Below are positions 56,138 to 64,000 of a stretch of DNA of 64,000 nt, one piece after another (the stretch's first letter is position 1; each line of letters begins with the position of its first letter). This DNA is from UTCFX2 sp963788145 (lineage in GTDB: Bacteria > Chloroflexota > Anaerolineae > Anaerolineales > UBA4823): contig CAWBFQ010000002.1 in NCBI GenBank assembly GCA_963788145.1, positions 310,001 to 374,000 of the forward strand, read 5' to 3'. Made by a program: the position numbers and the translations under genes. The notes under the pieces are model-generated. The model was given only the letters and a program-made list of their open reading frames with translations, had not been told where the DNA came from and searched no databases.

Positions 56138-56146
56138 ATTATAGCA
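56138..56146 (-). promoter_or_regulatory. Extended -10 promoter of aspS
   Basis: TGCTATAAT on the minus strand is an ideal extended -10. Transcription would start near 56131, giving a leader of about 130 bases that contains the hairpin at 56019-56050. The -35 is weak. The rest of the 56001-56341 gap shows nothing further. Confidence 0.65.
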
Positions 56147-56341
56147 TGCCTGTTAGCATTTCCGTAATAATCACTGGTAATGTCCAATCAACGGTACGGA
56201 AGACCTAGCCTTCCTCTAATCGAAGAATGAGAGGATAATCATCTCATTAGATATATGCTTTCTTTCCATTGTTTTCTTAATACGATTGTCTGTATACTGA
56301 ATTTGAACATAATTTAATCACAATTCAATTTCGTGACAAAA

Positions 56342-57142
56342 ATGGCCATACCGCAAACCAACCCTAACGATGACATGTCCGGCTCACCCTCGGAATCAGA
56401 TCTGAACAAAATGCAAGATAGAGTGAACCAACTCGAGGAGCAAATGGCGCTAGCCGCTCGCCAACTCACAGCCTATCAGCAAGAACTCGATTCGCTGCTA
56501 TATTACCTATCTCATAATCTACGCGCTCCACTGCGTGGCATCGATGGATACAGCCGGGCTCTGCAAGAAGAATACAGCCATCAATTAGATGCTATGGGTA
56601 AGGCCTATCTGGAATACATTCGCGATTCAAGTCTTTATTTATCTCTGACGATCGAAGGTTTACTCAAGCTTTCCAGAATCGAACGACAGGAACTCAAAAT
56701 AACGGCAGTGGATCTCAGCGAGATCGCCAATGAATTGGCTCGCGATTTTCTGTCCAAATATCCAGATCGAGAGATCAACTTTATCATCCCAGAAGGAATA
56801 GGAGCGAATTCGGATGCGGAACTCACCAGATTGTTGATTAAATGTCTGTTTGAGAACGCGATTAAATTCACATCCCCCCATCCAAAATCTCAGATCGAGT
56901 TCAATACCTGCATCCAGGATCAGGAAACGGTTTTCTGGGTGCGCGATGATGGGGTTGGATTTAACCCGGCTTATAGCAGCCAGTTATTCATCCCTTTTCA
57001 GCGATTGCACAACCAAAAGGAATTCGAAGGTCTTGGTCTTGGACTGGCAATTGTAAAAAGAATCATCCAACGACACGGCAGCCGGATTTGGGCTGAAGCC
57101 GAAATTGAGAAAGGCGCGACATTCTTTTTCACCCTAAAATAA
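56342..57142 (+). CDS. Sensor-less histidine kinase
   Basis: 266 residues from ATG 56342 (a GTG at 56333 is in frame; neither has a clear ribosome site). A coiled N-terminus (about 20-55) leads into an H-box (YLSHNLRAPLRGIDGYSRAL) of the type in phytochrome-related kinases. The HATPase has N (CLFENAIKF), DDGVGF and GLGLGLAIV. There is no TM or PAS domain, so input must come from a partner protein. No response regulator is adjacent; the receiver-like gene at 59513 is a possible partner. Confidence 0.85.
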   Translation: MAIPQTNPNDDMSGSPSESDLNKMQDRVNQLEEQMALAARQLTAYQQELDSLLYYLSHNLRAPLRGIDGYSRALQEEYSHQLDAMGKAYLEYIRDSSLYLSLTIEGLLKLSRIERQELKITAVDLSEIANELARDFLSKYPDREINFIIPEGIGANSDAELTRLLIKCLFENAIKFTSPHPKSQIEFNTCIQDQETVFWVRDDGVGFNPAYSSQLFIPFQRLHNQKEFEGLGLGLAIVKRIIQRHGSRIWAEAEIEKGATFFFTLK

Positions 57143-57167
57143 ACTGCTCATGCTTAAGGAGAATGAA

Positions 57168-58289
57168 ATGACCGAGTCACTCAAACAAACTCATCTATAC
57201 AACTGGCATGTCGAATACGGTGGACGGATGGTGCCATTCGCTGGTTGGGAAATGCCAGTGCAATATCCAACCGGACCCATCCAGGAGCACCTCGCCACCC
57301 GCCAATGCGCTGGGCTCTTTGATATCGACCATATGGGACAGGTCATCGTGCGCGGCGCAGAAGCTGAGGCTTATGTTAACAAGATGGTCTCTTATGATGT
57401 TCAGAAAATGAAGACCTACGACGCCCACTATGCCATCTTTTGTTATAAAGACGGTACATGTGTAGACGATCTGTTCGTTTACAAGATGCCAGATCCGGAA
57501 TTTGGAACCTACTTCTTCCTGGCGATTAATGCTTCTAATCGCGAAAAAGATGTCGCCTGGCTGAAGGCACATGCTGGGAAATACGACACTGATGTTAAAG
57601 ATGTCTCCGACGAAACCTATATGATGGCTTTTCAGGGACCGAAGGCCCCCGAAATTCTGAATCAGGTCTCTGAAGCCGATCTGCTTAGCGTACCTCGTTT
57701 TTCTGCTGTCCAAACAAAACTATTCGATGATGTGCCAGTGCTGCTAGGACGCACCGGTTATACCGGCGAAGATGGATATGAGATCTTCCTGCCGGCCGAA
57801 TCGGCTGTGCGAGTTTGGGAAGGAATCCTTAAAATCGGGGAACCCTATGGAGTCAAACCGATCGGGCTAGCCACGCGCGACAGCTTACGATTTGAGGCAT
57901 GTATGCCGCTCTATGGTCACGAGATCAACTCGGAAATTACACCGATTGAAGCACGCCTGAGTTTTGCCCTGAGCTTGGATAAATCCTTCACCGGTCGTGA
58001 CGCGCTGCTTAAACAAAAACTGGAAGGTCCGCAGCGAGCATTGGTTGGTTTCGAAATGATCGAGCGGGGCGTCGCCCGAGAACATTACCCGGTACTATTT
58101 GCGGGATCGGAAGTAGGACATGTCACTTCCGGTATGTTCTCTCCCACCACAGAGCGTTACCTGGGCATGGCGATCGTTCCTGCCAGCCTGGCGAAATTAG
58201 GCACTGAAATCGAAATCCTTATTCGTAATAAACCCGTCAAGGCAAAGATCGTCAAAAGACCGTTCTATACACCAGCTTATCGACGATAA
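57168..58289 (+). CDS. gcvT: Aminomethyltransferase (glycine cleavage T protein)
   Basis: 373 residues from ATG 57168, which follows AAGGAG at 6 bases; the in-frame ATG at 57150 lies before that site. Typical T-protein motifs are present: GRMVPFAGWEMPVQY, DIDHMGQVIVRG, GRTGYTGEDGYEIF and the folate-site region ATRDSLRFEACMPLYG. It transfers the methylene of glycine to tetrahydrofolate. The other gcv genes are not in the window. Close spacing (25 bases) to the histidine kinase may be chance. Confidence 0.92.
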   Translation: MTESLKQTHLYNWHVEYGGRMVPFAGWEMPVQYPTGPIQEHLATRQCAGLFDIDHMGQVIVRGAEAEAYVNKMVSYDVQKMKTYDAHYAIFCYKDGTCVDDLFVYKMPDPEFGTYFFLAINASNREKDVAWLKAHAGKYDTDVKDVSDETYMMAFQGPKAPEILNQVSEADLLSVPRFSAVQTKLFDDVPVLLGRTGYTGEDGYEIFLPAESAVRVWEGILKIGEPYGVKPIGLATRDSLRFEACMPLYGHEINSEITPIEARLSFALSLDKSFTGRDALLKQKLEGPQRALVGFEMIERGVAREHYPVLFAGSEVGHVTSGMFSPTTERYLGMAIVPASLAKLGTEIEILIRNKPVKAKIVKRPFYTPAYRR

Positions 58290-58335
58290 ACGGAGGATTT
58301 TTTACCTTCTTAAAAAACAGAACCGACTGTACATT

Positions 58336-59421
58336 TCAATGGATATCATCTGGGCGGATTTCTCTTCCTTCGCTGGAGGATTGGTGCGCCGCCAGTGCAA
58401 ACTTTAGCACCTCCCGCCCAGTCAACCCGTCTAATACAGGTTGCCCCCCGTTTTTCAAGGCATCAATCATGTGTTGGGTGCAATCTATAAAGCTGTCGTG
58501 CCATTCGAAACGATCCACCGGCACCGGATGAGTTTCACCATCGCGAAATAACATCAACGGTGGCAAATCCACCGTGCGCGCGGTGCAACGATTGATCATC
58601 AGAATCCCTTTTTCGCCAATAACCTCAACGCGGTCGTCATCGGCATAATAGATCGAGTCCATTATCATTTCTGGGGTATGGGTAAAATCCAGCAAACCAT
58701 AACGGCGAGGCGATTTGAATTGGAACATGATTGTTGCTGGGGCATCCACCCGAGCCACGCTCTGCGGAACACCAAAACTCGCCGCGCTATAGTCAATCCA
58801 GGCATACACACGCTCAACTGGACCCATTAAATTATATGCCAGAGAAAACAAATGATAGCCGTGATCGAAAACCAGCACACCGCCGCTGCTTTTTTCGTCT
58901 TGAAAACGCCAGAGCCAGGCGTCCAGGGGGACTTTCCATTGGCTCTTGCTTTTGCCGGTTCCAACATGAATGCGGATCATTTGTGGTTCGCCAATCTCAC
59001 CAGCCTGGATCATCTGGCGAGCCTGCACATGAGGCGGGTAAAACACAAAGTTTTCATATATACGCAGCATAACCCCGGCTTGTTCAGCAGCTTGGATCAT
59101 TCGGTCTGCTTCGGTCACATTCATCGCCATAGGTTTCTGAACGGAGACGTGTTTTCCAGCCTGGCAAGCCTGAACAGTCATTTCAGCATGTAAATGATGG
59201 GGCACCAACAGTTCAACCAGATCGATCTCTGGGTCGGACAACAGCCTGGCATAGTCGGTATAGACTTTTTCAACCCCCCAAAGCTTTGCAGCTTGACGGG
59301 CGCGCCCGCCTTTTGAATCGCATACCGCGATGATCCTGGCATCTACGCGGTCGCGATAACCCATCTGGTGTAAATGTGCTATCCGCCCACAACCAACAAT
59401 ACCGACGCGAATAGAATCCAT
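58336..59421 (-). CDS. Gfo/Idh/MocA-family oxidoreductase
   Basis: 361 residues. The N-terminal Rossmann fold (RVGIVGCGRIAHLHQMGYRD) binds NAD(P). The QKPMAMN motif carries the family's catalytic Lys-Pro, and the second domain is the usual alpha/beta substrate fold. Substrates are typically sugars or inositols; which one cannot be told. It is alone on its strand, and its promoter lies in the 91-base gap before the receiver-like gene. Confidence 0.88.
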   Translation of the reverse strand: MDSIRVGIVGCGRIAHLHQMGYRDRVDARIIAVCDSKGGRARQAAKLWGVEKVYTDYARLLSDPEIDLVELLVPHHLHAEMTVQACQAGKHVSVQKPMAMNVTEADRMIQAAEQAGVMLRIYENFVFYPPHVQARQMIQAGEIGEPQMIRIHVGTGKSKSQWKVPLDAWLWRFQDEKSSGGVLVFDHGYHLFSLAYNLMGPVERVYAWIDYSAASFGVPQSVARVDAPATIMFQFKSPRRYGLLDFTHTPEMIMDSIYYADDDRVEVIGEKGILMINRCTARTVDLPPLMLFRDGETHPVPVDRFEWHDSFIDCTQHMIDALKNGGQPVLDGLTGREVLKFALAAHQSSSEGREIRPDDIH

Positions 59422-59512
59422 AGCGCCTCCTTAGATGGTGATGTCCTAACTGATTTTTTTAATTATAGATCGCCGGGTGAGAGATTGTCAATGAATGATC
59501 TTGAACAGATCA

Positions 59513-59941
59513 TCATCCGAAAGAAATTGCACTCCAGAATGAGTGAGGTTGAGCGAATCGATAAATGGAATTTCGAGCAAGTTCCAGGTGCTGAAAGGTT
59601 GAAAGTAGTTCCCCAGCCGATGAACCGCGCGGCAATACAATATCCACCCCAAGCAAATATGCAGCCCGTGCTTGTTGATGATTGTCCACCAAAGCCACAC
59701 AACGCAGACTGGGATATTTTTCTCTAATTGATTTCAGGCAATCAGATTTTCTCAACCCAATCGTATCCAGATCGGCCAGCAGCACCGTTTGTGCTCGATC
59801 AGGAATGTTCTCATCGAAATCTTGATACAAACCATCCTTCAGGAACACTTCTGATCGGGGTAACGTCTTTAGAATAGCGATCAGACTTTCCCGGAAATGT
59901 CCGGGCCTGGCGCAGATCAGGATACGATTTTGGGTTTCCAT
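59513..59941 (-). CDS. Receiver-like single-domain protein
   Basis: 142 residues. The beta-alpha pattern of a response-regulator receiver is visible (RILICARPGHFRESLIAIL, TVLLADLDTIG, CVALVDNHQQARAAYLLGVD). An Asp sits at the expected phosphorylation site in ADLD. The usual early acidic pair and late Lys are not clear, so it may be a pseudo-receiver. No output domain. Plus-strand ORFs over this gene are shadows. Confidence 0.6.
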   Translation of the reverse strand: METQNRILICARPGHFRESLIAILKTLPRSEVFLKDGLYQDFDENIPDRAQTVLLADLDTIGLRKSDCLKSIREKYPSLRCVALVDNHQQARAAYLLGVDIVLPRGSSAGELLSTFQHLELARNSIYRFAQPHSFWSAISFG

Positions 59942-59978
59942 ATTAAGGTACCAGCAGAAAAATCATGCTCTTTAAGAA

Positions 59979-60818
59979 CTAAATACCACCGGATAACAGC
60001 ATGTCAAGGCTGGAACGCAGTTCCGCTTCGGTATTATCACCGAGGCTGATCTCGCGGATGACCCCATTGGCATCGACCATAAAGGTTGTTGGAAAGAAAA
60101 TAGCCTGATACGCATTCGCGAATTGGCGATTTTGATCCAACAAAACCGGAAAAGTCATCCCGTACTCACGAACAATCGCTTGAACATTCTCCAGGCTGTC
60201 TTGATCCAGAGCGTTTATCGAGAGGATCACGAGACCCTTTTGCTGGTATTCGCGATACAGTTTTTCCAGGATGGGTAATTCTTGTTTGCATGGCACACAC
60301 CAGGTAGCCCAATAATTGATCAATAGTGGTTTACCGCGCAATGATTCGAGATCAAACGACTGTCCATCTAAAGATTGCAGGGTAAAGCCAGGAGCACGGA
60401 AGCCAATCTGCGGCTCCATCGCCAGAGAAAGATCAACCTCCGGCAGCGGAGCGATTTGAGATTCAAATGTCGGTGAAGCGGGTGGATTCGGGAGGTTCTC
60501 AAGCGGCTGAGATTCAACAGGAGCAACTGGAATCCCAATCTCGGTTGGTTCCAGTGGGATATTTTGGGGAGCCAGAGCAGCGGCATCCTCGATTTCCGGT
60601 TGGACAAGCGCCTTGGGTGCAGTTTGAACGCCGGAGGGTTGTGCTTCTTTGGATAGACCAGATGAAGTATGGCTCGAAGAGGCTAATTCCCCCTTTGCAA
60701 TATTTTGAGATTCGATGTCTGAACCAGAAATTCCGGAACAAGCGCTCAGCAAACCGGCTGCTGACCAGATCACGAATAAAATCCGCGCCATTTGAGTATT
60801 CTTATTTTGTCTTATCAT
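59979..60818 (-). CDS. TlpA/ResA-like thioredoxin lipoprotein
   Basis: 279 residues. A lipoprotein signal (lipobox LLSAC) and a long Pro/Ser/Glu linker (to about 135) tether a thioredoxin domain with YWATWCVPCKQELP (WCxPC) outside the membrane. TlpA/ResA proteins reduce disulfides, often of apocytochromes. A good promoter lies upstream (60881-60908). Confidence 0.88.
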   Translation of the reverse strand: MIRQNKNTQMARILFVIWSAAGLLSACSGISGSDIESQNIAKGELASSSHTSSGLSKEAQPSGVQTAPKALVQPEIEDAAALAPQNIPLEPTEIGIPVAPVESQPLENLPNPPASPTFESQIAPLPEVDLSLAMEPQIGFRAPGFTLQSLDGQSFDLESLRGKPLLINYWATWCVPCKQELPILEKLYREYQQKGLVILSINALDQDSLENVQAIVREYGMTFPVLLDQNRQFANAYQAIFFPTTFMVDANGVIREISLGDNTEAELRSSLDMLLSGGI

Positions 60819-60880
60819 TAATCCTCTTCTTGTTGTGTTGCTCCAGGACGAGCAATAAAATTAATCCGCTACAAGAATAA

Positions 60881-60908
60881 ATTATACGCATCTGGTGTTT
60901 ATGTGCAA
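60881..60908 (-). promoter_or_regulatory. Promoter of the TlpA-like gene
   Basis: TTGCAC (60903-60908) and TATAAT (60881-60886) are separated by 16 bases on the minus strand, close to the sigma-70 consensus, 63 bases before the ATG. Confidence 0.65.
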
Positions 60909-60993
60909 CAATTAACCTGCATTATCGAGTAAATACCGTCAAAAGGCTAACGGCATCCATTTTCATATCTGCGTCAATTGACTTAGGGGCGGA

Positions 60994-61670
60994 TCAGAAT
61001 GATATGCATGCAGCCCGTAAGGCTTGAATATTTTCAGCAATGCTAGCGGTGTGGTTAAAAATAGCTGAACCAGCAACCAGAATAGTCGCGCCAGCCTGTT
61101 AAATCATACCTGCATTTTGCGCATCGACCCCCCCATCCACCTGGATTTCTACCCCACCTGATCCACATTCAGCAAGCATCTTCCGCAGTCTGGCGATACG
61201 GGTGTTGCTGGCTGGGATGTAATTCTGCCCTCCAAAACCCGGATTAACCGACATGATCAGCGCCAGATCCACGTACGGCAGAATCTCTTCCAGAAGAATG
61301 AGTGAAGTAGCCGGATTAAAAGTTACCCGGCGCGGATGCCATAAGACTTTATTTGCTGGATAGTGCGGTGGAGGTGTGGACAGGTTTCGACATGAACAGT
61401 GATGTTATCTGCCCCTGCTTCCACAAAAGCAGGAATCATACGCTCAGGCTGCTCAATCATCAAATGAACGTCTAAAACAGCGCCAGCAGCCCGGGTGAGC
61501 GGTTTCAAGGCCGATACCACTAAAGGACCAATGGTCATGTTTGGAACGAAATGACCATCCATCACATCCATATGGATATATTCCGCGCCAGCATCAAGCG
61601 CCTCTTGCACCTGATGGCCTAAATGGGCAAAATCTGCCGAGAGGATAGATGGCGCGATCTTAACGAGCAT
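60994..61670 (-). pseudogene. rpe: Ribulose-phosphate 3-epimerase, broken
   Basis: ATG 61670 starts MLVKIAPSILSADFAHLGHQ. The Rpe motifs HMDVMDGHFVPNMTIGP and DVHLMIEQPE are intact. Near 61323 one G is missing (GCCGGG-TAAC), giving a stop, and the rest (SVNPGFGGQNYIPAS, EIQVDGGVDAQNAGM, ILVAGSAIF) is in the next frame. A second lesion is an in-frame TAA at 61099-61101. Two independent hits argue for a pseudogene over a single base-call error. It overlaps the rpiA remnant by 11 bases, so the two formed a pentose-phosphate operon. Confidence 0.8.
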
Positions 61671-62368
61671 TTTGGCGCTCCAATATCCGGGTCTCATTCT
61701 CGCCAGCGACCAGAACATGCGTCGCCATATCTAAGAATAAGCCGTGTTCGAGAATGCCCGGACGCTCATTCAGCAAGCGATCCAAATCATAAGGATTTGG
61801 TATGCCTCCGTCAAACCAACAATGGGCCAGATAATTGCCGTTATCCGTCACGATCGGAGAGCCATTCAACGCGATGAGCAATTCCGCCCTGGAAGAGATC
61901 GAGTTCTAGCCATTGCACATGTCTCTCGGCCTGGAAAGGCAGTATCTCCACAGGCAGTGGACAGGCGCTCCCAAGTCGCTGAACCAGCTTAGATTCGTCC
62001 ACCACAATTAAAAATTTGAGCGCATGAATCTCTACGACCTTCTCGCGTAATAAAGCCCGCCCAAGACCCTTGATCAAGTTTAGATCTAAATCGACCTCAT
62101 CTGCGCCATCCACCGCCAGATCTAATATGGGATGATCTACGAGCCTGATGATTGGGATGCCATAAGACCGTAGTCTTGCAGAACTCGAGTCGGATGTGGG
62201 CACTGCAAATATATTCTTCAGTTCACCCCGTTGAAACCTTTGCCCAAGGCAGTCAATGAAATGGCCATTGGTCCGTCCAGTTCCAACACCAATGACCATG
62301 CCGTCCTTAACAAATTCCACCGCGCTTTCGCCGGCTTTCTTGCGCAATATTGACCTATCGCCTGACAT
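61660..62368 (-). pseudogene. rpiA: Ribose-5-phosphate isomerase A, broken
   Basis: The 62368 ORF begins MSGDRSILRKKAGESAVEFV. It carries DLAVDGADEVDLDLNLIKGLG and FLIVVDESKLVQRLG, the RpiA active-site motifs. The frame is lost near 61860, and the C-terminus (GSPIVTDNGNYLAHCWF) is in another frame ending at 61660. The phosphate-binding GTGST is changed to GTGRTN, which points to real decay. Working Rpe and RpiA must be encoded elsewhere if the pathway is used. Confidence 0.78.
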
Positions 62369-62558
62369 GCATTAAATATAACACGACTCTGAGTTCTGCA
62401 CTCAATCTTTGATGAATACACTAGGCGAATTCAGGCGAAGAAATCAGCCGGATACCATTCTGATCCCAACAAACACAGTTTGAGGGCATTATCATTCAAG
62501 CCACGCGCCGCAGGGTATAATTCTATCTTCCTTCGAATCACGATCCTTTGGAGTTGTC

Positions 62559-64000
62559 ATGAATCAACCAGCCATGCAAGAAACTACTACCGAAGAACTC
62601 TACCGGACAATTCTGAATTCCTCGCCCGATTGGCTGGAATGGGTAGGGGCTGATTACCGCGATTATTTCGTCTCCTCGGCGGTTTTTCAGATCACAGGCT
62701 ATCCATCGGAGGACTTCATCAAGAAACCAGACCTGATCATTGAGATCACTCATCCAGATGACCGGGAGATCGTCGCCAAGCATCGCCAAGAAATATTGAG
62801 CCATAATGCCGGAGACTGCGAATTTGAATATCGCATCATCCATCGCAGCGGTGAATTACGCTGGATACACCATCATTGTCGCACCACCTTAAATGGCGGA
62901 AAATGGATCGGACATCATTCCACCAGACGAGACATCACTGCCCAAAAAAAGCAGGAAGATGAGCTTCAAACCAGCTATTACACGATCAAGGCATTAATGA
63001 GTAACCCAATGGATGGGATGATGCTGATCGCCCCAGATGGGATGATCCATACGATCAATCCGGTCATGGCGCGAGCCTTCGGATTGCCAGGAGAACAGCT
63101 CATTGGCCACAATACCTATGAAATATCCCCACCTGAGATAGCTGAATTTCAGCGAGAAATGGTCCGAAAAGTCATCGAAACAGGCGCGCCGATCCGTTAC
63201 GAAAGCAAAGGGATGATAGGGCTCGCAGATGTCACGATTTATCCTATCCCAGACCAAAAAGGAAACATCTTTCAAATAGCCATCACCGCCCGCGATATCA
63301 CCGAGCGCATAAAAGGTGAGCAGGAATTACACACCAGCCATAAGATGATTTCCGCTTTGATGAATGCTCCAACGGATGTCATTCTTTTCCTCGATTTGGA
63401 TGGCAAAGCGATTCTGGCGAACCAAAACCTGTTCAATAAGCTGAAATTGCCACCCGAAAAAATCATCGGTCAACCAATTAGCGCCTTCTTACCCACAGAG
63501 TTAGCGCGCGACCGGCAAAAAAAACTGGAACAGGTGCTGAAAACCGGCCAGCCTGTCCGATTTGAGGATTGTGGGGTTTCCGGCGTGATCGATAACATTG
63601 TCTTTCCCATTCTGGATGATGAAGGAAAGGTCTTTCAGATAGTGGTGATCGGGCGGGACATCTCGGATCGTAAGCGAGCGGAAGATGAATTATTAAAAAG
63701 CTATCAGACCATCAAAGCGCTATTGGGCGCCCCATCCGACATCGCCTGTGTGATCGATCTGGATGGCACCATCCGTCTGATCAATGATACCTACGCCAGG
63801 ATGTATCAATCCACGCCGGAAGATCTCATGGGTACTAGGATTTGGGACCTCTTTCCGGCCGAAAGGACTCAATTCCGCCAGAACGTATTCGAACAAATTC
63901 GGATATCCAAAAAAACTGAGCGTGTGGAAGATCACAGTCCACTGGGTATTTTCGATTCTGTCATTCAGCCCATCTTTGATCAGCAAGGGGAGGTCGTCCA
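62559..64000 (+). CDS. Multi-PAS sensor protein, 3' end outside window
   Basis: ATG 62559 has GGAG at 5 bases. The visible 480 residues contain four PAS domains in series (starting near 12, 145, 265 and 390), each ending in a PAC-like RDIT/RDIS motif. The first is a PAS_3-like fold (YRIIHRSGELRWIHHHCR). No TM segment. The output domain (histidine kinase, GGDEF or other) lies beyond the right edge. The spacer 62369-62558 shows nothing notable. Confidence 0.85.
   Translation, partial: MNQPAMQETTTEELYRTILNSSPDWLEWVGADYRDYFVSSAVFQITGYPSEDFIKKPDLIIEITHPDDREIVAKHRQEILSHNAGDCEFEYRIIHRSGELRWIHHHCRTTLNGGKWIGHHSTRRDITAQKKQEDELQTSYYTIKALMSNPMDGMMLIAPDGMIHTINPVMARAFGLPGEQLIGHNTYEISPPEIAEFQREMVRKVIETGAPIRYESKGMIGLADVTIYPIPDQKGNIFQIAITARDITERIKGEQELHTSHKMISALMNAPTDVILFLDLDGKAILANQNLFNKLKLPPEKIIGQPISAFLPTELARDRQKKLEQVLKTGQPVRFEDCGVSGVIDNIVFPILDDEGKVFQIVVIGRDISDRKRAEDELLKSYQTIKALLGAPSDIACVIDLDGTIRLINDTYARMYQSTPEDLMGTRIWDLFPAERTQFRQNVFEQIRISKKTERVEDHSPLGIFDSVIQPIFDQQGEVV

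Overview
The window looks like a piece of a chromosome of a Chloroflexota bacterium, most likely class Anaerolineae. This is an inference from gene content: many PknB-type kinases fused to formylglycine-generating-enzyme (FGE) folds, SPFH/zinc-ribbon proteins, very large TPR proteins and GC near the mid-50s. No rRNA or other direct taxonomic marker is present.

Positions 1-36000 are an accessory region, almost all on the minus strand. At least nine Ser/Thr kinase genes (intact, split or decayed) alternate with a set of housekeeping-like partners. These are two SPFH-related proteins, an HEXXGH protein, two PQQ-propeller/TPR/zinc-ribbon proteins, a Vps4-like AAA+ ATPase with an MIT-like N-terminus, a charged coiled-coil protein of ESCRT-III type, an HTH/zinc-finger protein, a 4-TM protein and an M48 protease. 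I read this as a membrane-remodelling or envelope-stress module overlaid by an expanding, recombining family of kinase receptors. Between 12.8 and 15.4 kb the genes are mosaics of kinase, WD40, FGE and PQQ fragments.

The strongest finding is a complete diversity-generating retroelement (DGR) at 28.9-32.9 kb: reverse transcriptase (29569-30615), accessory protein Avd (29161-29559), template repeat TR (29076-29182) and variable repeat VR (30698-30804). The VR is the 3' end of a kinase-transmembrane-FGE gene. TR and VR are both 107 bases long and differ at nine positions. All nine are adenines in the TR sense strand, and there is no other mismatch. This predicts receptor kinases whose outer ligand-binding domain is hypermutated. 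Two FGE domains in the neighbouring gene (33119-35894) align to the TR without gaps and keep the same 3' anchor, so they may be older targets.

Positions 36287-50743 hold tRNA-Arg, a serine hydrolase, and a seven-gene minus-strand run. The run carries ftsZ (with an altered T7 loop), a small protein, an LCP-like protein, a small membrane protein, two TPR giants (possibly one gene split by a frameshift) and a TPR protein with a gingipain/caspase-like domain. An IS256-family element (50867-52234) separates it from the rest.

Positions 52396-64000 are ordinary genes on both strands: a thioredoxin-TPR (CnoX-like) protein, a Nudix-winged-helix protein, a structured RNA candidate (6S-like), aspS with a leader terminator, a histidine kinase, gcvT, a Gfo/Idh oxidoreductase, a receiver-like protein, a TlpA-like lipoprotein, decayed rpe and rpiA, and a multi-PAS sensor cut by the right edge.
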